From Acanthacorydalis orientalis (taxonomy: Eukaryota; Arthropoda; Insecta; Megaloptera; Corydalidae): a stretch of 64,000 nucleotides of DNA. Position numbers and translations under genes: made by a program. The stretch lies in assembly GCA_034766995.1 (NCBI GenBank), contig CM068313.1:15262512-15326511 (forward strand). The letters run 5' to 3'. This document shows, piece by piece, positions 52,432 through 64,000 of this stretch. The notes beneath the pieces were generated by a model that had not been told where the DNA came from, did not search any database, and was given only the letters and a program-made list of their open reading frames with translations. Every line of letters begins with the position of its first letter. Position 1 is the first letter of the stretch.

Positions 52432-53952
52432 TTACCTCTGAGTTTGAATTCGTGATTCTATTATCTTCATCTTCTCCTTCTTCATTTAATGATGATAATG
52501 GTGAACTATTAATAATAATTTAACAATTATAAATTAATGATTAATAAATCAAATAACTTATTAAAATTGTATAAAACAATTTTTGTTGCATTACTTCATC
52601 TATATTATTATATTTTATAAAAAAAATTAACTATACAAAAAAATAATAAATGCATAAAATAAATGCATAACTTATGTAAATCAACAAATGATTTAAAAAA
52701 ATGTTTCATTATTTGTCATATTTTATATCAATTTGGCATTAAAAATGAAAACATAATGATTTTTCTTCCATACAAAATTAATATCATTAACCAAAAATTA
52801 TTATAATTGGTGTTTTTATGAATTAAAAAAAATCAATCTAGCATTCAGTTTTAAAAATAAATTCCAAAGTACATGCAATGAAGTATAAATAATGCTTTAC
52901 TAACGATGCATTGCACAATGGAGGATTCATTATTTCTGAAGTCTCTTCATTTTCATTTGTTTCATCTTCAATATCCAATATATGCATGTTGTACGGTTCA
53001 TTAACTCGTGTAATATTATTTGAAGAACTGGCATTTGCTAAAAATCAATTATCTCAATACCATTGAAAACCACAAAATGTAAAGCTATTTGTAAATAACA
53101 TTATCGATAAAAAATTTAACTTTATATACAGAATTATTCACCTGCAGATGCAATCGTTGTTATATTAATTCTTTGTAAATTAATTGTTGGTCTTTGAATC
53201 ATACACCCACTAATCATTGGTGATACAGCAAATGATGGTACTGAGGCAACTTCTGAATTCTTGTTATGAAATTTTAATGAATTTGCTGACTCAGAAACAT
53301 TAAAATCCGTACCTACTGGATTTGAAATTGTTTCACTCACTATTAAAATAAATAAACATATGGAAGTTACTATTAATGTAAATCATCACATATACTTTTA
53401 AAAAATATCTTACACTTATTTTCATCTTCATTTTGTCGAAGGATTTTTTGTGCTTTTTCATAATTGTCAAATACAGTATGAACTGCATTTTCAAATAAAG
53501 ATATAATTTTCTTATTCACTTCTGTTAACTGATAACATTTCTGAAAATGTTCAATATATAAGCATAAATTACAAGTATACATAAAAAAATGACTTATAAG
53601 TTAGTACTTAATTAATTAACTGCAGGATATATAGACTAAGACAATTTGGCTAATACTAAATGAAATTCCTAATTCATAAGACACTAACAGATTTAATAAT
53701 TTATGTCCCAAGACTTATTTTTCATAAAATACCTTTCTTAATGCAACGTATCGCCGTTCTAAATTAATTTTATCCTCAAACTGGTATCTCACATTCATTT
53801 TTTCTTCAGTCAATGCTTTAGCCAGTGAAATGTTATTTTTCTTTAAATTTTTTAACTCTTAAAAAGTAAAAAAAATCAAGTTATTCTGATGCTACATTTA
53901 TTTATTTTTATCTACCTTCTTCCTGTGGTAATAATTTTGTGCAGTTTTTCAT
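48681..53952 (-). CDS. Sgo1: Shugoshin, centromeric cohesin protector, about 21 exons
   Basis: Exons (minus): 53952-53916, 53857-53733, 53540-53416, 53335-53142, 53037-52905, 52505-52436, 52352-52177, 52096-52013, 51949-51836, 51507-51454, 51220-51143, 51042-50971, 50893-50810, 50729-50649, 50099-50004, 49901-49803, 49538-49440, 49239-49192, 49097-49023, 48860-48780 and 48696-48681. They total 1941 nt, 646 aa. The N-terminus is a coiled coil (ELKNLKKNNISLAKALTEEK), as in shugoshins. The last two exons spell the shugoshin box DISYKEPNLHRKLRQ before the stop. The middle is acidic, Ser/Asn-rich and Lys-rich and otherwise featureless, as in the family. Known role: recruits PP2A and binds phosphorylated H2A at centromeres to protect cohesin. 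The exon 3/4 junction is ambiguous: a donor at 53396 with an acceptor before 53339 would add 8 residues. RAD17 is convergent. Confidence 0.9.
49570..49653. repeat. (TA)n microsatellite in shugoshin
   Basis: Fills much of the intron between exons 16 and 17. Confidence 0.9.
51364..51430. repeat. (TA)n microsatellite in shugoshin intron 10
   Basis: TA array with TATG units at both ends, between exons 10 and 11. Confidence 0.9.
51690..51740. repeat. (TA)n microsatellite in shugoshin intron 9
   Basis: About 25 TA units between exons 9 and 10. Confidence 0.9.
52401..52430. repeat. (TA)n microsatellite next to shugoshin exon 6
   Basis: Lies 6 bp inside the intron 6 donor. Confidence 0.87.
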
Positions 53953-54330
53953 GCTAATTCAATCAATTATACCAAACAAATAGTTAAATATCACTTGACA
54001 GCAATCGAAATTCAATTAAAAATGTTTTTTTCTTAACAACTACAAACTAATACAATATAACAAAAAGACATTTAAAATACATCTAATGTCTAAAAAATAA
54101 CATAAAAAGTATCATCCATATAAAATCTACGTATGCATTTATAAACATTTACAAACAGAAAATGTACGTTGTACAACTCAAATAACCTAGCAAGACTACT
54201 ATTTAACGGTTGGTATGTACCTGCGATTCTCAAACAATTTGTATACTCGGAAATTTAATCACAGATCAATAATTTAAACTATCTTGTAATAGTATATATA
54301 TATTTAAAAGACACTCGCACACACACACAC

Positions 54331-54401
<71 letters not shown>

Positions 54402-55847
54402 ATATACATATCCTTATAACCCGTAGAGTAATAAGTATGTAATTTTTCGAGATTTGCATCCTATATTGACTTCTCTAAAAGTGGTCAAGTGGCTTTCGAT
54501 ATTTTTTTAAAATTAAAAATGAAATTTAATTTTGAAACAATTAAGATAGAAGATCAAAGCAAAAGAAATATTTCTAATTGGTTTATATAATTAATGCCAA
54601 ATCTAATTAGAAACTTTCGAAAAATAAAACACTAATTTTTTTGAATTGGATCACAGTTATACTCTAACAAGTTAACAGTTATACTCTAATAAATAAGTTA
54701 TACTCTAAAATACATCAGAAATGTCTTTATACACTTATATTTTTATTTATTTCTTATTGATGTGTTCACATTTTCACGCAGTTGGATAAAATATTTATAA
54801 ATTATCATAAGTGTTCAAACTTTCACAAATAAATCACATGATTTTAGATAAAATCGTTGGAAGAAAATCTCTTCACACATATATGTTGTACAAAACGGAG
54901 TAAAGTATTTCAGAATTTTAGATTCAAGATGTGTGTAATTTGATCAAAACGTAATTAACAATTTATAAAATTAATTTGGGTGGAACAGTATTTCAATAAA
55001 TGTATTACATGCTGGCTCAACCAAACTATCTTCCTGTTCAGAAAGTATATTTAATGTGTTGTCACTCATCATTGTACTCATGAATCTAGAACTACTCCAC
55101 GAACCCAAGTTTAAGAATTATTGCTCTGTTTTTATTTTTTACTATTCCTTAAACGAGTTCCCACGGCGATGTTAAATAATAACGTTTAAAAGCAGTTATC
55201 AAAAATAATAAATGATCATTTATTGGATATTTTTGATCATAACATTTTATTTTAATTTTTGGAGTGAAAAAATAATTCATTTATAAAAAAGATGAGAAAT
55301 GCTTAAACCATTCTCAATATAAAATTATTAATATAAAATATTCGCAGGTCACGGATTTTCGCAAAGAAATGATGTAAAATTTTATAGCCTCCAATAGGAC
55401 CACCTTTTGTAAATCAGCCGGCGGGCCCTTGAACTTCCATGCACATTCTTACTGATCTGTATATATTAACATCAACATGAAAATGCTATCATTATATTTT
55501 TACAGTATAAATATGTATCAAAAATATATAACATATAAAATCGACAAAGCTTATCTTTAAATTAAATATAATATTTATCAATAATATGTATGATACATAA
55601 AGCTGTACTTTGTATAAATAAAAGTTATAGATTTTTATAGCATATTTTTTTAAAAATATATTTGTATATATTTTCCACAAACATTTTTGGATATTTTATA
55701 ACATAAATGCTGCAGGTTTAGAATAAAACACAACAAATATTTGCTTACTATTATTGTTTGATTGTTGTTACTATGAATATAACCACACGGTTTCTGTTTC
55801 TTGACAGATTTATGAGATCTCAACTACCATTTATATACTGTTCCCAA
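53953..55847. other. Upstream flank of shugoshin and AT-rich spacer
   Basis: Holds the shugoshin promoter and the CA/TA array at 54318-54398. A small GC-rich patch at 55385-55440 (CAGCCGGCGGGCCCTTGAAC) is unexplained. No gene recognised. Confidence 0.45.
54318..54398. repeat. Compound CA/TA microsatellite
   Basis: (CA)n followed by about 36 TA units. Confidence 0.9.
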
Positions 55848-56021
55848 TGATGAAATTGTATTTTATTTAAGCGTGAGAACACAGGGATCACGACAGAAAC
55901 GTTACGAGTACTTTTATTAAGACGGAAACATAACTTAGATATCGACAGGTCAGTTGAAATTCATTAGTCAGACCGTGACTCATTTATAAATAAGTACAAT
56001 AGTGAGGATGGATACATAACA
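55848..56021 (-). mobile_element. Candidate solo LTR (174 bp)
   Basis: Read on the minus strand it begins TGTTATGTATCC and ends TTTCATCA (TG..CA ends). It contains TTATAAATGAGTCACGGTC (TATA-like, with a start region) and then AATAAAAG, the usual LTR order of TATA box and polyadenylation signal. No 5-bp target duplication is seen, and it is next to the family B mariner fragment. Confidence 0.35.
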
Positions 56022-56034
56022 GTAGTATAAAAAA

Positions 56035-56513
56035 TAGCAAAAGCGGACAAGGGACTCTTCCGCCGAAATTCGTGAGTTATTGCAACTAAAGCGAGCACAA
56101 CATCGTCGTATCTATGATCGTCGTCGATCTCAGCAGGCCGTTCAGAACGGAGTTAATCTTCGAGGTTAAAATCACCAAGTCGAAATTTAGCAAACTGTTT
56201 CTTCACAGTTGTAAGTGATGGTGCATAGTTCAAATAAACCTCCCGAATATTTTTCGTTGCCACGTCAATGGTTACTTCTTTCCGAAACTCGCACATTATA
56301 ACGTGACAAAAGTATATCTTTTCGTTGCCCATTTTCAAAAAAAATTTTTACGCACAAATCGAATAGAAACAAATGCGTCTGATGCTCAAATGGCAGCCAT
56401 CACTGTCACCTTTCAAACGATATATAATATGAATAAATTTCAATCACGAGCACCGCCTTGACACAACACTATTTATTGAACTTACACACATACGAACTTT
56501 TGCACTAATCTAA
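56035..56513 (-). mobile_element. Mariner family B fragment, N-terminal part
   Basis: The right end (56491-56513) matches the family B inverted repeat, with TA after it. Minus-strand frame 56338-56153 reads CEFRKEVTIDVATKNIREVY, then KFRLGDFNLED, parallel to the copy at 21011. Similarity continues in another frame to about 56040 through the SERPAEIDDD-like and THEF-like segments. The catalytic domain is lost. Confidence 0.8.
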
Positions 56514-56990
56514 TATTTAAATAACTTAACAGAAAAAAAATATCAAAAACATCACTCCTTTAATATCCAAAAACAATAATCTGTACTCATAAGTATTAAA
56601 GAAATAAACAAAAAACAAACAAACAAAAATCAATATTTAAAAGAACACAACACAATCTAAAATAAATTACAATTTTTCATTCAATTTCATTAACTTCATT
56701 TATAAAATTTTAATAAAATCAAGGAAAAAAATTATTGCTGTAATGCTAACCGAAATACTTTTTACTATAATTTACTATAATAATTTTACTATAATTACTC
56801 TCTTAAAAGGCGAATTTTCATTAAACATATTTAAACGTTATTAAACATATTTAACGTTATTAAACATATAAACATATTTAATTTCTTATAAGCGGTATAA
56901 AACCTAATATATTGTACAAATTAACATGATTTATTGCTATTCTATGCAATTACGTTAAAAATAATAATTTATTTTAGAAATGCATTTTGT

Positions 56991-57046
<56 letters not shown>

Positions 57047-58096
57047 TTAAACCTGTCCGACTACAAACTGCACTATTATAAAATCGTTAAAAAAAATAAA
57101 TACCAAATATATTACTTTATAATAAATGACTCCGCAAATTAAATATTTAGTTTAAAAACTCGATATATCGACTGTATATTTTCAACAAAAAAACCGTTAC
57201 ATACTCATACATATGTTAATCGTTTCAAAATTTTAAATACGAATAAATTCGCTATTTATCTTTTAATTTTGTAAATGCACAAAATAAAAATTAAACCGTA
57301 ATTCAGTTTGCTTATAATATTTAATTGGCAAAAATAAAAAAAAATGCATTGAGTGCAGCAGTAACGTCGTGTAAATGAGTAACTAATTAATCATGTCATA
57401 TCTTTATCCGATTTTCGACCTACTAGTTTCATATGATAAATTTCGCACAACCAACTGGTTTCATCTTCGAATATAGCACAAATCTTCGAAGGCCAGGGGC
57501 AGCTTGACCCTGGCAGTAAACCAATGTTGATTTTGAGAGTAAACAGCAGTTGGTCATGAAGCAGAGGCGTAATGAAATACCATGGCAACGAAAAATGAAA
57601 AATACATTTTTTAATTCAATAATTTTTCACTTATGATTTTATTTAAAAACATTGCTAAGTGTTATCAGAAAACTAGAAATCATAAAGACATAATCTTACA
57701 AAGTATGATTTTTAACATGTAAACTCGAATTACCGTGCGTGAAAAATCAAATTAACGTACAAATAAATCAAAAATATTTTAATGTGATAATATTGAAACA
57801 GAATAAGATAGGTACTTACAAATAATTTAATTATATAACAACATTTTTTATTTCCTTACAGTTGGTAATATGCATCCTATTAATACACATTTATTTGGCA
57901 TTTCTAACTGAAATTTATAAAATAATTATATTTTTGATTGAGAAACAAAACAAACTTTCTGAAAGATGTGTTATATTCGATATGATCTTTTTAGAAGTAA
58001 AATATTTTTCACGTCAAAATTGTTTTTAAATAATTAACATTTAATAGATTGTAACATACACACACACATCCATACTTATATACATACATGCATATA
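56514..58096. other. AT-rich intergenic DNA
   Basis: Holds the (TA)n at 56994-57043. A 65-codon minus frame (57588-57391) in a more balanced patch has no known domain; see findings. Confidence 0.45.
56994..57043. repeat. (TA)n microsatellite
   Basis: About 24 TA units. Confidence 0.9.
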
Positions 58097-59000
58097 TCAT
58101 GTAACCAAGAAAGTTCTGTTGTTTTTGAATTGAGAAAAAAAACACTTGTGTATTTTTATATAAAATAACTTTATTCATCTTTGCATTGAACAACCCTTTT
58201 CCGGCGAGAAGATAATTTATAAATTCGATTTTTATAAAACTGATTATTTTTATTTTCAAAAAATGTAGACACCTCCATTTTTAATTCTTCTTCATTATTA
58301 AACTGTTTACCACATATATGATTTTCCAAAAATAAAAAAAGGTGATAATCTGATGGAGATATGTTTAGAGAATACGGGGGATGGGGGAGGATCTCCCACC
58401 CGCAATTCATAATTTTTGTTCTAGTCTCTAGTACGACGTGCAATCGTGCGTTATCTTGCAAAAATAAAACTTTCTTACGATTTACAAGTGCTGGCTGTTT
58501 TTGTTGTAATGCATCGTGTACTCGTTGGAGATGTTCACTGTAAATGTTTACCGTCAGGGTTTGACCCACTCGTAGATATTCATGGTGAATAATTCCTTTC
58601 GAATTCCAGCAAACACAGAGAAGAAGTTTTCGCGGTGTTAACTTTCCTTTAGGACTTTGTGGGACAGGATCACGTAATGGAAGCCAGCGGTACGTTTGTA
58701 GTTGGAATACATAATCCATTTTTCATCAGTGGTCAAAATTTGATTCAAAAACTTCACTGATTTTTGTCATAAAATAAGAGATGTATAGATTGTAAGACCC
58801 TCTAATATGTTATTGTGAGTAAATTCGTGTGGTACTCATTTACTTAATTTCCACCTCTTTCCTATGTTGTGTAAATGCTTCCGTATTGTTTAGTCACTTA
58901 CTTTGAACAATTCTGCAAGCTGTTGACTCGTTAAACTGGAATTTGTTTCAATCATTGTATTCGTCGATATTTAAATCGAACGACAGAACTTTCTTGGTAC

Positions 59001-59004
<4 letters not shown>
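58097..59004 (-). mobile_element. Mariner family D, C-terminal part with 182-codon frame (908 bp)
   Basis: Inverted ends (AACCAAGAAAGTTCTGTTG at left; ACCAAGAAAGTTCTGTCG as the complement of the right) are flanked by TA. Reading right to left: TIRKHLHNIGKRWKLSKWVPHE fragment, TTDEKWIMY (first D), then an open frame 58719-58171 with LVNRKKVLFLQDNARLH (second D) and HPPYSLNISPSDYHLF (third D). It ends SSRRKRVVQ. The N-terminal DNA-binding half is missing and a frameshift separates the DEKW segment. This is the best preserved transposase coding stretch here. Confidence 0.88.

Positions 59005-59038
<34 letters not shown>
59005..59038. repeat. (TA)n array abutting mariner
   Basis: Begins at the TA flank of the family D mariner. 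Confidence 0.88.
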
Positions 59039-59041
<3 letters not shown>

Positions 59042-59626
59042 ATTTTTTTTATTATGGGTCCATATTTAATTCCTTTTAGTACCATAATGACACACCGATT
59101 TAAGGCATTCATTAAAAATAGAACAAAAGACGTGTATCGAATTAAAAAAGTGGTCATGAAAAATATTTCAAGAATTTAACAAGACGAGAATAATACTTAA
59201 CAGTCTACGAATGATAAATAGCGAGTGACATAAACACAATAATCATCACAATACTGATAAAAATACTTTGTAAATATAAATCATAATTCATATTTTTTGA
59301 CCAATATGATGTAGAATAAGTATATGTAATGTTTTTTGCATTATTTGTTATTATATAATAAATATTTATATGTAAATTGAAGATATATATATATATATAT
59401 ATTATACAAATATATAAATTAGTGAAATAGAATTAAAACAATAAATTTATTATATACAAGTAAACATATTTCTAATTGGTTTATATTCCATATACGGCAT
59501 TTTTTTGCTGTAATCCCTTAATATATTTTTTTTAAAATTTCATTTCAATAATATTTATAACATACTTAAAATTACAGCAGATATAAATAATCTCGCGAAT
59601 AAGTATTATACTATCAATTTTTGTTC

Positions 59627-59712
<86 letters not shown>

Positions 59713-61579
59713 TAGTGATAAAATTTTATATAAATAATAAATAAGTATTAATTTTCAATCCGTCCCTGATGTCAACAAATCGATGGTCCAGTTATATTTT
59801 GTCAGATGCGGGGGCAACGTCTTACGAGACCCAAAAATAATGGACCGGTTGTGTGATTTTGCACGGTGTATTTATTATACCGGTAGAATTATTCTATACA
59901 AGATTTTTGCATATCGATTGGAATATATTATACGGTCAACGCCTGTACACAAATAAACGCGACACAAAGGTACATAAAAAATAACTAAATTCAAGAGTAT
60001 ACATTTTTAATTGTGTGTTGTTCGTATGTAACATTTTTTTAAATGTATTTCAGTAATAATTGAAGTATGTAGCTGTTACTAATTTTCATATTAATGAAAA
60101 TTCTGCAAACTTTTCCTCGATATCGAATTAGTTTATTTATATTTTTAACGGTGAATATAAAAAAATAAATCTAGATCAGAAATGTCAGATCCATTTGACC
60201 TCATAATTGAGTTGCTTATCTTACCTTAATATCATATTTTCTGTTATTCGTTACTCTGTGCAAAATTTAACACTTTACAGCAGGGTTGACCAAATAGAAA
60301 TTGATATTTCTTAAAACTCAAACACGACTAATATTATTCTCAAAATGTAAAAATACAAGTATTCAAAACAAATCTTGCTCTACATTACATGAAAAATTGT
60401 TATTTAATAAAAATAATATAAACTAAAAAATATCTTTTTTTGAGGAAGATCTGTATAAGTTAAAAATGATCATTTTTTTTAAAAAAAAACGATTTTAATT
60501 ATGATTATTTTGAGTATGCCTCATATTTAATACAAATATATTGTTTAAGTAAAAAATCATATTTATACTCTTTTACCTGTTGACTTACTCGCGGTTAAAT
60601 TTTTAATTTAATGTTCATTTAAATATTATATTATAGTTTATAACGTGTGATCAAATGAAAAAATAAAGAAGAAATGAAGAATAGAAGAAATTAAGATTTT
60701 CATGAAAAACAAAAAGAAAAATAGTTTACAAGTAAATAAAGGTACGAATAATTTAAAATTTAATTTTACAAAAACTATTTAACAAAATACCCCAGTATTT
60801 TATGAATATTTTGTGTTAACTTCATCGGTGTATAAACACGATTAGTATGTAAATAATGCATTTTATGACAAAAACATTTTCCTTTTAGATATTTTGTCAC
60901 GTTTACAGGAAAAACCTTCTAAAAATTACATTTAATCTATATATCATTCAGAGCATAAGCGATACCCAAACGTCATTCACACATGGCCAATGACATTTCA
61001 ATGGCATTGTCTTTACAATATATCCTAATTAACAACTCACGGCGTGTCTTCAGTATGTGTGCATACACATAGTCCTTATCTGAATGCGACAGTATACGAA
61101 TTCCAAATGAATCATCTTTTTAAAGGTTTCGAATATATGAACAGATAATAGGTTGTGGCTTAACGTAGTCTCTGTAATGTTTATAAATGAATACAATGGA
61201 CAGAATAATACCGTAGAAATGGTTGAAAAAAGAAACAGGCAAACTCATCCATAAAACCCATACGACGACAATGGCAATTTACATTTTTTTGGTTTCGGAA
61301 TAAATCTAAATAATTACATTTTATGAACGCCCGTTTCGTAAACTTTTGTGCATAGCATTTGTAAAAAAAATATATTCATGAAGGATTTTGCACAGTACAT
61401 AATAATAAGACATTCGCGTTAGGTGGAGTTCTTTTTCTCATGATTTTATAGGTTTGTCCATGCAAGAATTCAATAGTTGTCAATATTGAAACTAATCGTA
61501 TTTTTTGAGAATTTTTGCCTATATTTTTCGGAGAACCGATATAAACTTAATTCGGATTTCTTTAAAAAATACGTATCTA
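59039..61579. other. AT-rich intergenic DNA
   Basis: Contains a short TA run at 59382-59402 and the array at 59630-59711. The segment 59755-59960 has balanced composition (GATGCGGGGGCAACGTC, AATGGACCGGTTGTG) and may be a decayed retroelement piece. 60950-61200 is mildly CpG-richer. No gene. Confidence 0.45.
59630..59711. repeat. (TA)n microsatellite
   Basis: About 41 uninterrupted TA units. Confidence 0.92.
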
Positions 61580-61626
61580 TTAGGTTGATGCAAAAATATT
61601 TGCGGTTTTGACGTATCGACTATAAA

Positions 61627-61700
<74 letters not shown>

Positions 61701-62325
61701 TATATAGATCAGTTAAAAATTATATTTATTAATCAAAATAAAAACCATTGGCCTTCACACATTTCTCCCATCGGGAAATAAGTCTGTTTATTCCTATAAG
61801 ATAGAATTCTGAAGTCCTGGAATTAACGAATTCATCGAAAGCGCTTTGAGCTAATGCTTGATCTTGGAAAACCTTCTCTCGTAGGAAATTACTCAAATAT
61901 TTTAAAAAAATAATAATCTGTCGGAGACAGGCCCAGAGAATAAGATGGGTGAGGTAAAGTTTTATTATTTTATAATAAAACCAACATAATCCAGTTCATT
62001 TATTATTTTTAAAGTCATTTGTGAAACGTCTGGATTCTTCACCAAAAACAAATTTGATATTTCTAGCAGTTTCTGTTGCTTTACGTTCCAATTTAAGCTC
62101 ACACAACAAAAACGCACGAATTTGCTTTTTTTCTATGACTTATTTAAGAGGTTATATCCAACAATACTAAAGAATAAAAACAATAGACACGAGCTGCAAT
62201 CAGTAGTGCTAATCTCATTGTTTACAATGGTGTATCACATGACTATAAGAAAATATAATAGTAACTAGAAAATCGTCCCCAAACTTAAAATGATAAAAAT
62301 CGCAATTCTTTTTGCACCAACTTAA
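61580..62325 (-). mobile_element. Mariner family A, deletion derivative with internal (TA)n
   Basis: Ends TTAGGTTGATGCAAAAATAT and the inverse are flanked by TA. The N-terminal start joins directly to the TLKIINELDYV-like C-terminal part. The junction (gaagaatccagacg) is the one in the 7390 copy (gaagagtccatacg). About 80 bp of (TA)n at 61629-61709 lies just inside the left end, replacing normal sequence. Many stops are present. Confidence 0.85.
61629..61709. repeat. (TA)n array inside a mariner copy
   Basis: Lies within the element 61580-62325; ends in GATATAGATC. Confidence 0.9.
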
Positions 62326-63102
62326 TATAATATTTGTCGTGTCTTTTTATTAAACATAATACTAAACTCATATTAAAAGCTCATATGTAAATATATCTCA
62401 TTAAAAATTGAACATTATTTAAATGTTTTGTTTTTGTGTCATCAATAAATAACGTAATAAAAATATATTTAATAAAACGAATAGTCTGATAATTAACATT
62501 ATTAAAAACAAATTTCGGACTAAAGCTTTAACTATTACAATAATTGTACTCGATATGATTTTTAAAAGCATGTAAACGCTTAATTACAAATACTGTTATT
62601 GTTTTTTTTTCTTTGATTTTAAAAACATTACCAGATGACAACCTACGTAAATATTTACAATAATAAGAATTAAAATCATAACTGACGACAACATAAATCC
62701 ATATTTAATTATTAATTATGAACAGTACTTGATAGTATCAATACATGGAGCTTGCAAAAGGTAAATAAACTTTACTAGTCAGTTGACTCATATTTACAAC
62801 CCACTGTTTATAAACATTCCCTGAACAGATGCAAAAAATAACAAACCTGTTTCAGTTTTCAATTAATCGTTGATATTTAATACGCAAATACACTGAAATT
62901 AAACGAACAATATCAATCTGTATCATCATTATTATTTTAAGTCTTTGACAATCCACTGCTAGATAATATCTGTTCCACTTTTTTCTCAACAGAATACACA
63001 CATGCCTATTTTTTCTACACATTTCCAGTCCATTTACAAATACCTTTACTCACTTATTCACTGGTTTCTTTTTGTGCGTTTCCATTTTTTTTTCTCTAAC
63101 TC

Positions 63103-63181
<79 letters not shown>

Positions 63182-63475
63182 GATCAGAAATGTTATTAAA
63201 GATATTTTAACCATTGAAATATTCTGATTAAATAAAAGTCTTTGTTGTGTAATTGAGTGTCAAACGAAAAAAATATTTTGAAAAATATTACTTTTTGATA
63301 TTACAAATGCATGAATCCAAAACCCGAAATTTTGTTAGTGTTATTAATTAGGGGAATTTTTCAAATAATTAAATACAGTAAAACTAGCAAATTAAAATTA
63401 TCATTTTTATTCATTGACAGCAGGCCAATGTAAAATAGAGACATAAACAATAGAACAAATTAAATTTAATTTCAG
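62326..63475. other. AT-rich intergenic DNA
   Basis: Holds the (TA)n at 63105-63180; no exon pairing with the candidate exon at 63476 was found here. Confidence 0.45.
63105..63180. repeat. (TA)n microsatellite
   Basis: About 38 uninterrupted TA units. Confidence 0.92.
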
Positions 63476-63630
63476 AAAGAAAAAATTATACAGATGAAAT
63501 AATGCATACAGATTTTTCTGTGCCTTGGCGTTTTGAAGTTGATGGCGTCGCCATTAAAATGCACATAAGCAACAATCAAAAATCAGTAATGATTAGATTG
63601 AATATCTTTGACCAGGAATATTTTTTGTAG
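63476..63630 (+). CDS. Candidate terminal exon of an unrecognised gene
   Basis: A good acceptor (tttaatttcag) is followed by a reading frame open for 50 codons to TAG at 63628. The peptide includes FSVPWRFEVDGVAIKMH and SVMIRLNIFDQEYFL. It has balanced composition, unlike the poly-AT translations nearby, with an alternating hydrophobic pattern like beta strands. The frame would continue from a phase-1 exon upstream that I could not find. A donor-like TATGAG|gtaaaa follows the stop at 63638, so a 3' UTR intron is possible. I do not recognise the family. Confidence 0.35.
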
Positions 63631-64000
63631 TTTATGAGGTAAAAAGATAATTCATTTATAAAACAAAAATGAGTATTAATTGAAAATGATAAAATTTACA
63701 GCGGGGAGCTTACGAAAAAGAAAATATTCATTTTTTTCTATCATTTATTTAGAAACTGAACTAATAATACTTCGCTTCAATAAAATTGCACATTTCAAAA
63801 CAAGTTCGACATTCATTTGAAATATTCGTACATATGACTGAAAAAAATAAACATATTCAAATTTTGTCAAATATATTCTTGTTATATCTCGAGTATATTT
63901 TGTGTAATACTTACCGTGTTTTACATTTAGTGTCATAATAAACTAATAATCAAGAGGAAGTTTTAAAAGTGTTAACTTTATAATGTACGTATATTTAACA
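63631..64000. other. AT-rich end of window
   Basis: An acceptor-like aaaatttacag precedes CGGGGAGCTTACG at 63701. A 63-codon minus frame (63936-63745) is unsupported. Confidence 0.4.

Noticed and set aside
55385..55440. GC-rich patch as a second hAT MITE
   Set aside because: No CAGTGG-type ends or 8-bp duplication around it.
58361..58543. Plus-strand 60-codon frame opposite the family D mariner
   Set aside because: Shadow of the transposase frame.

Overview
The window is very AT-rich animal nuclear DNA. It has short introns with GT..AG ends, dozens of long (TA)n arrays, several decayed mariner transposons and small non-autonomous DNA transposons. This fits an insect, most likely a hymenopteran such as a bee. 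That assignment is inference from composition, repeats and gene structure; no species marker was found.

Layout. Positions 1 to about 37,600 contain no gene I can recognise. They hold (TA)n microsatellites, mariner copies, two copies of a TA-flanked MITE, a piggyBac-like MITE, a short GC-rich insert, and several CpG-rich islands that could be promoters or enhancers of an unseen gene or of a very long intron. A stray, intron-containing copy of part of RAD17 lies at 28,319-28,768. At 37,645-38,949 a three-exon gene encodes a small secreted protein with four cysteines in its mature part. Positions 40,012-41,092 hold a cluster of MITEs: a Harbinger-like element nested in a piggyBac-like one, followed by a hAT-like MITE with a perfect 8-bp target duplication.

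The gene-dense core is 42,760-53,952. NPRL2 (minus strand, 6 exons, 408 aa) is a GATOR1 subunit that restrains TORC1 when amino acids are scarce. RAD17 (plus, 10 exons, 490 aa) loads the 9-1-1 checkpoint clamp. Shugoshin (minus, about 21 exons, about 646 aa) protects centromeric cohesin. NPRL2 and RAD17 diverge from a 979-bp spacer; RAD17 and shugoshin converge with 648 bp between their stop codons. I joined every exon by hand from splice signals, and the frame stays open through each gene.

The best candidate for something undescribed is the shugoshin gene. Fourteen consecutive introns are in phase 2, so 13 consecutive exons of 48-114 nt are all multiples of three, and most are joined at an arginine codon. 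Such a linker could be lengthened, shortened or alternatively spliced without frameshift. The coiled coil and the C-terminal shugoshin motif sit outside this array.

Positions 53,953-64,000 return to repeats: a candidate solo LTR, two further mariners of other families, a further deleted copy of the main family, long (TA)n arrays, and one isolated exon-like reading frame at 63,476-63,630.
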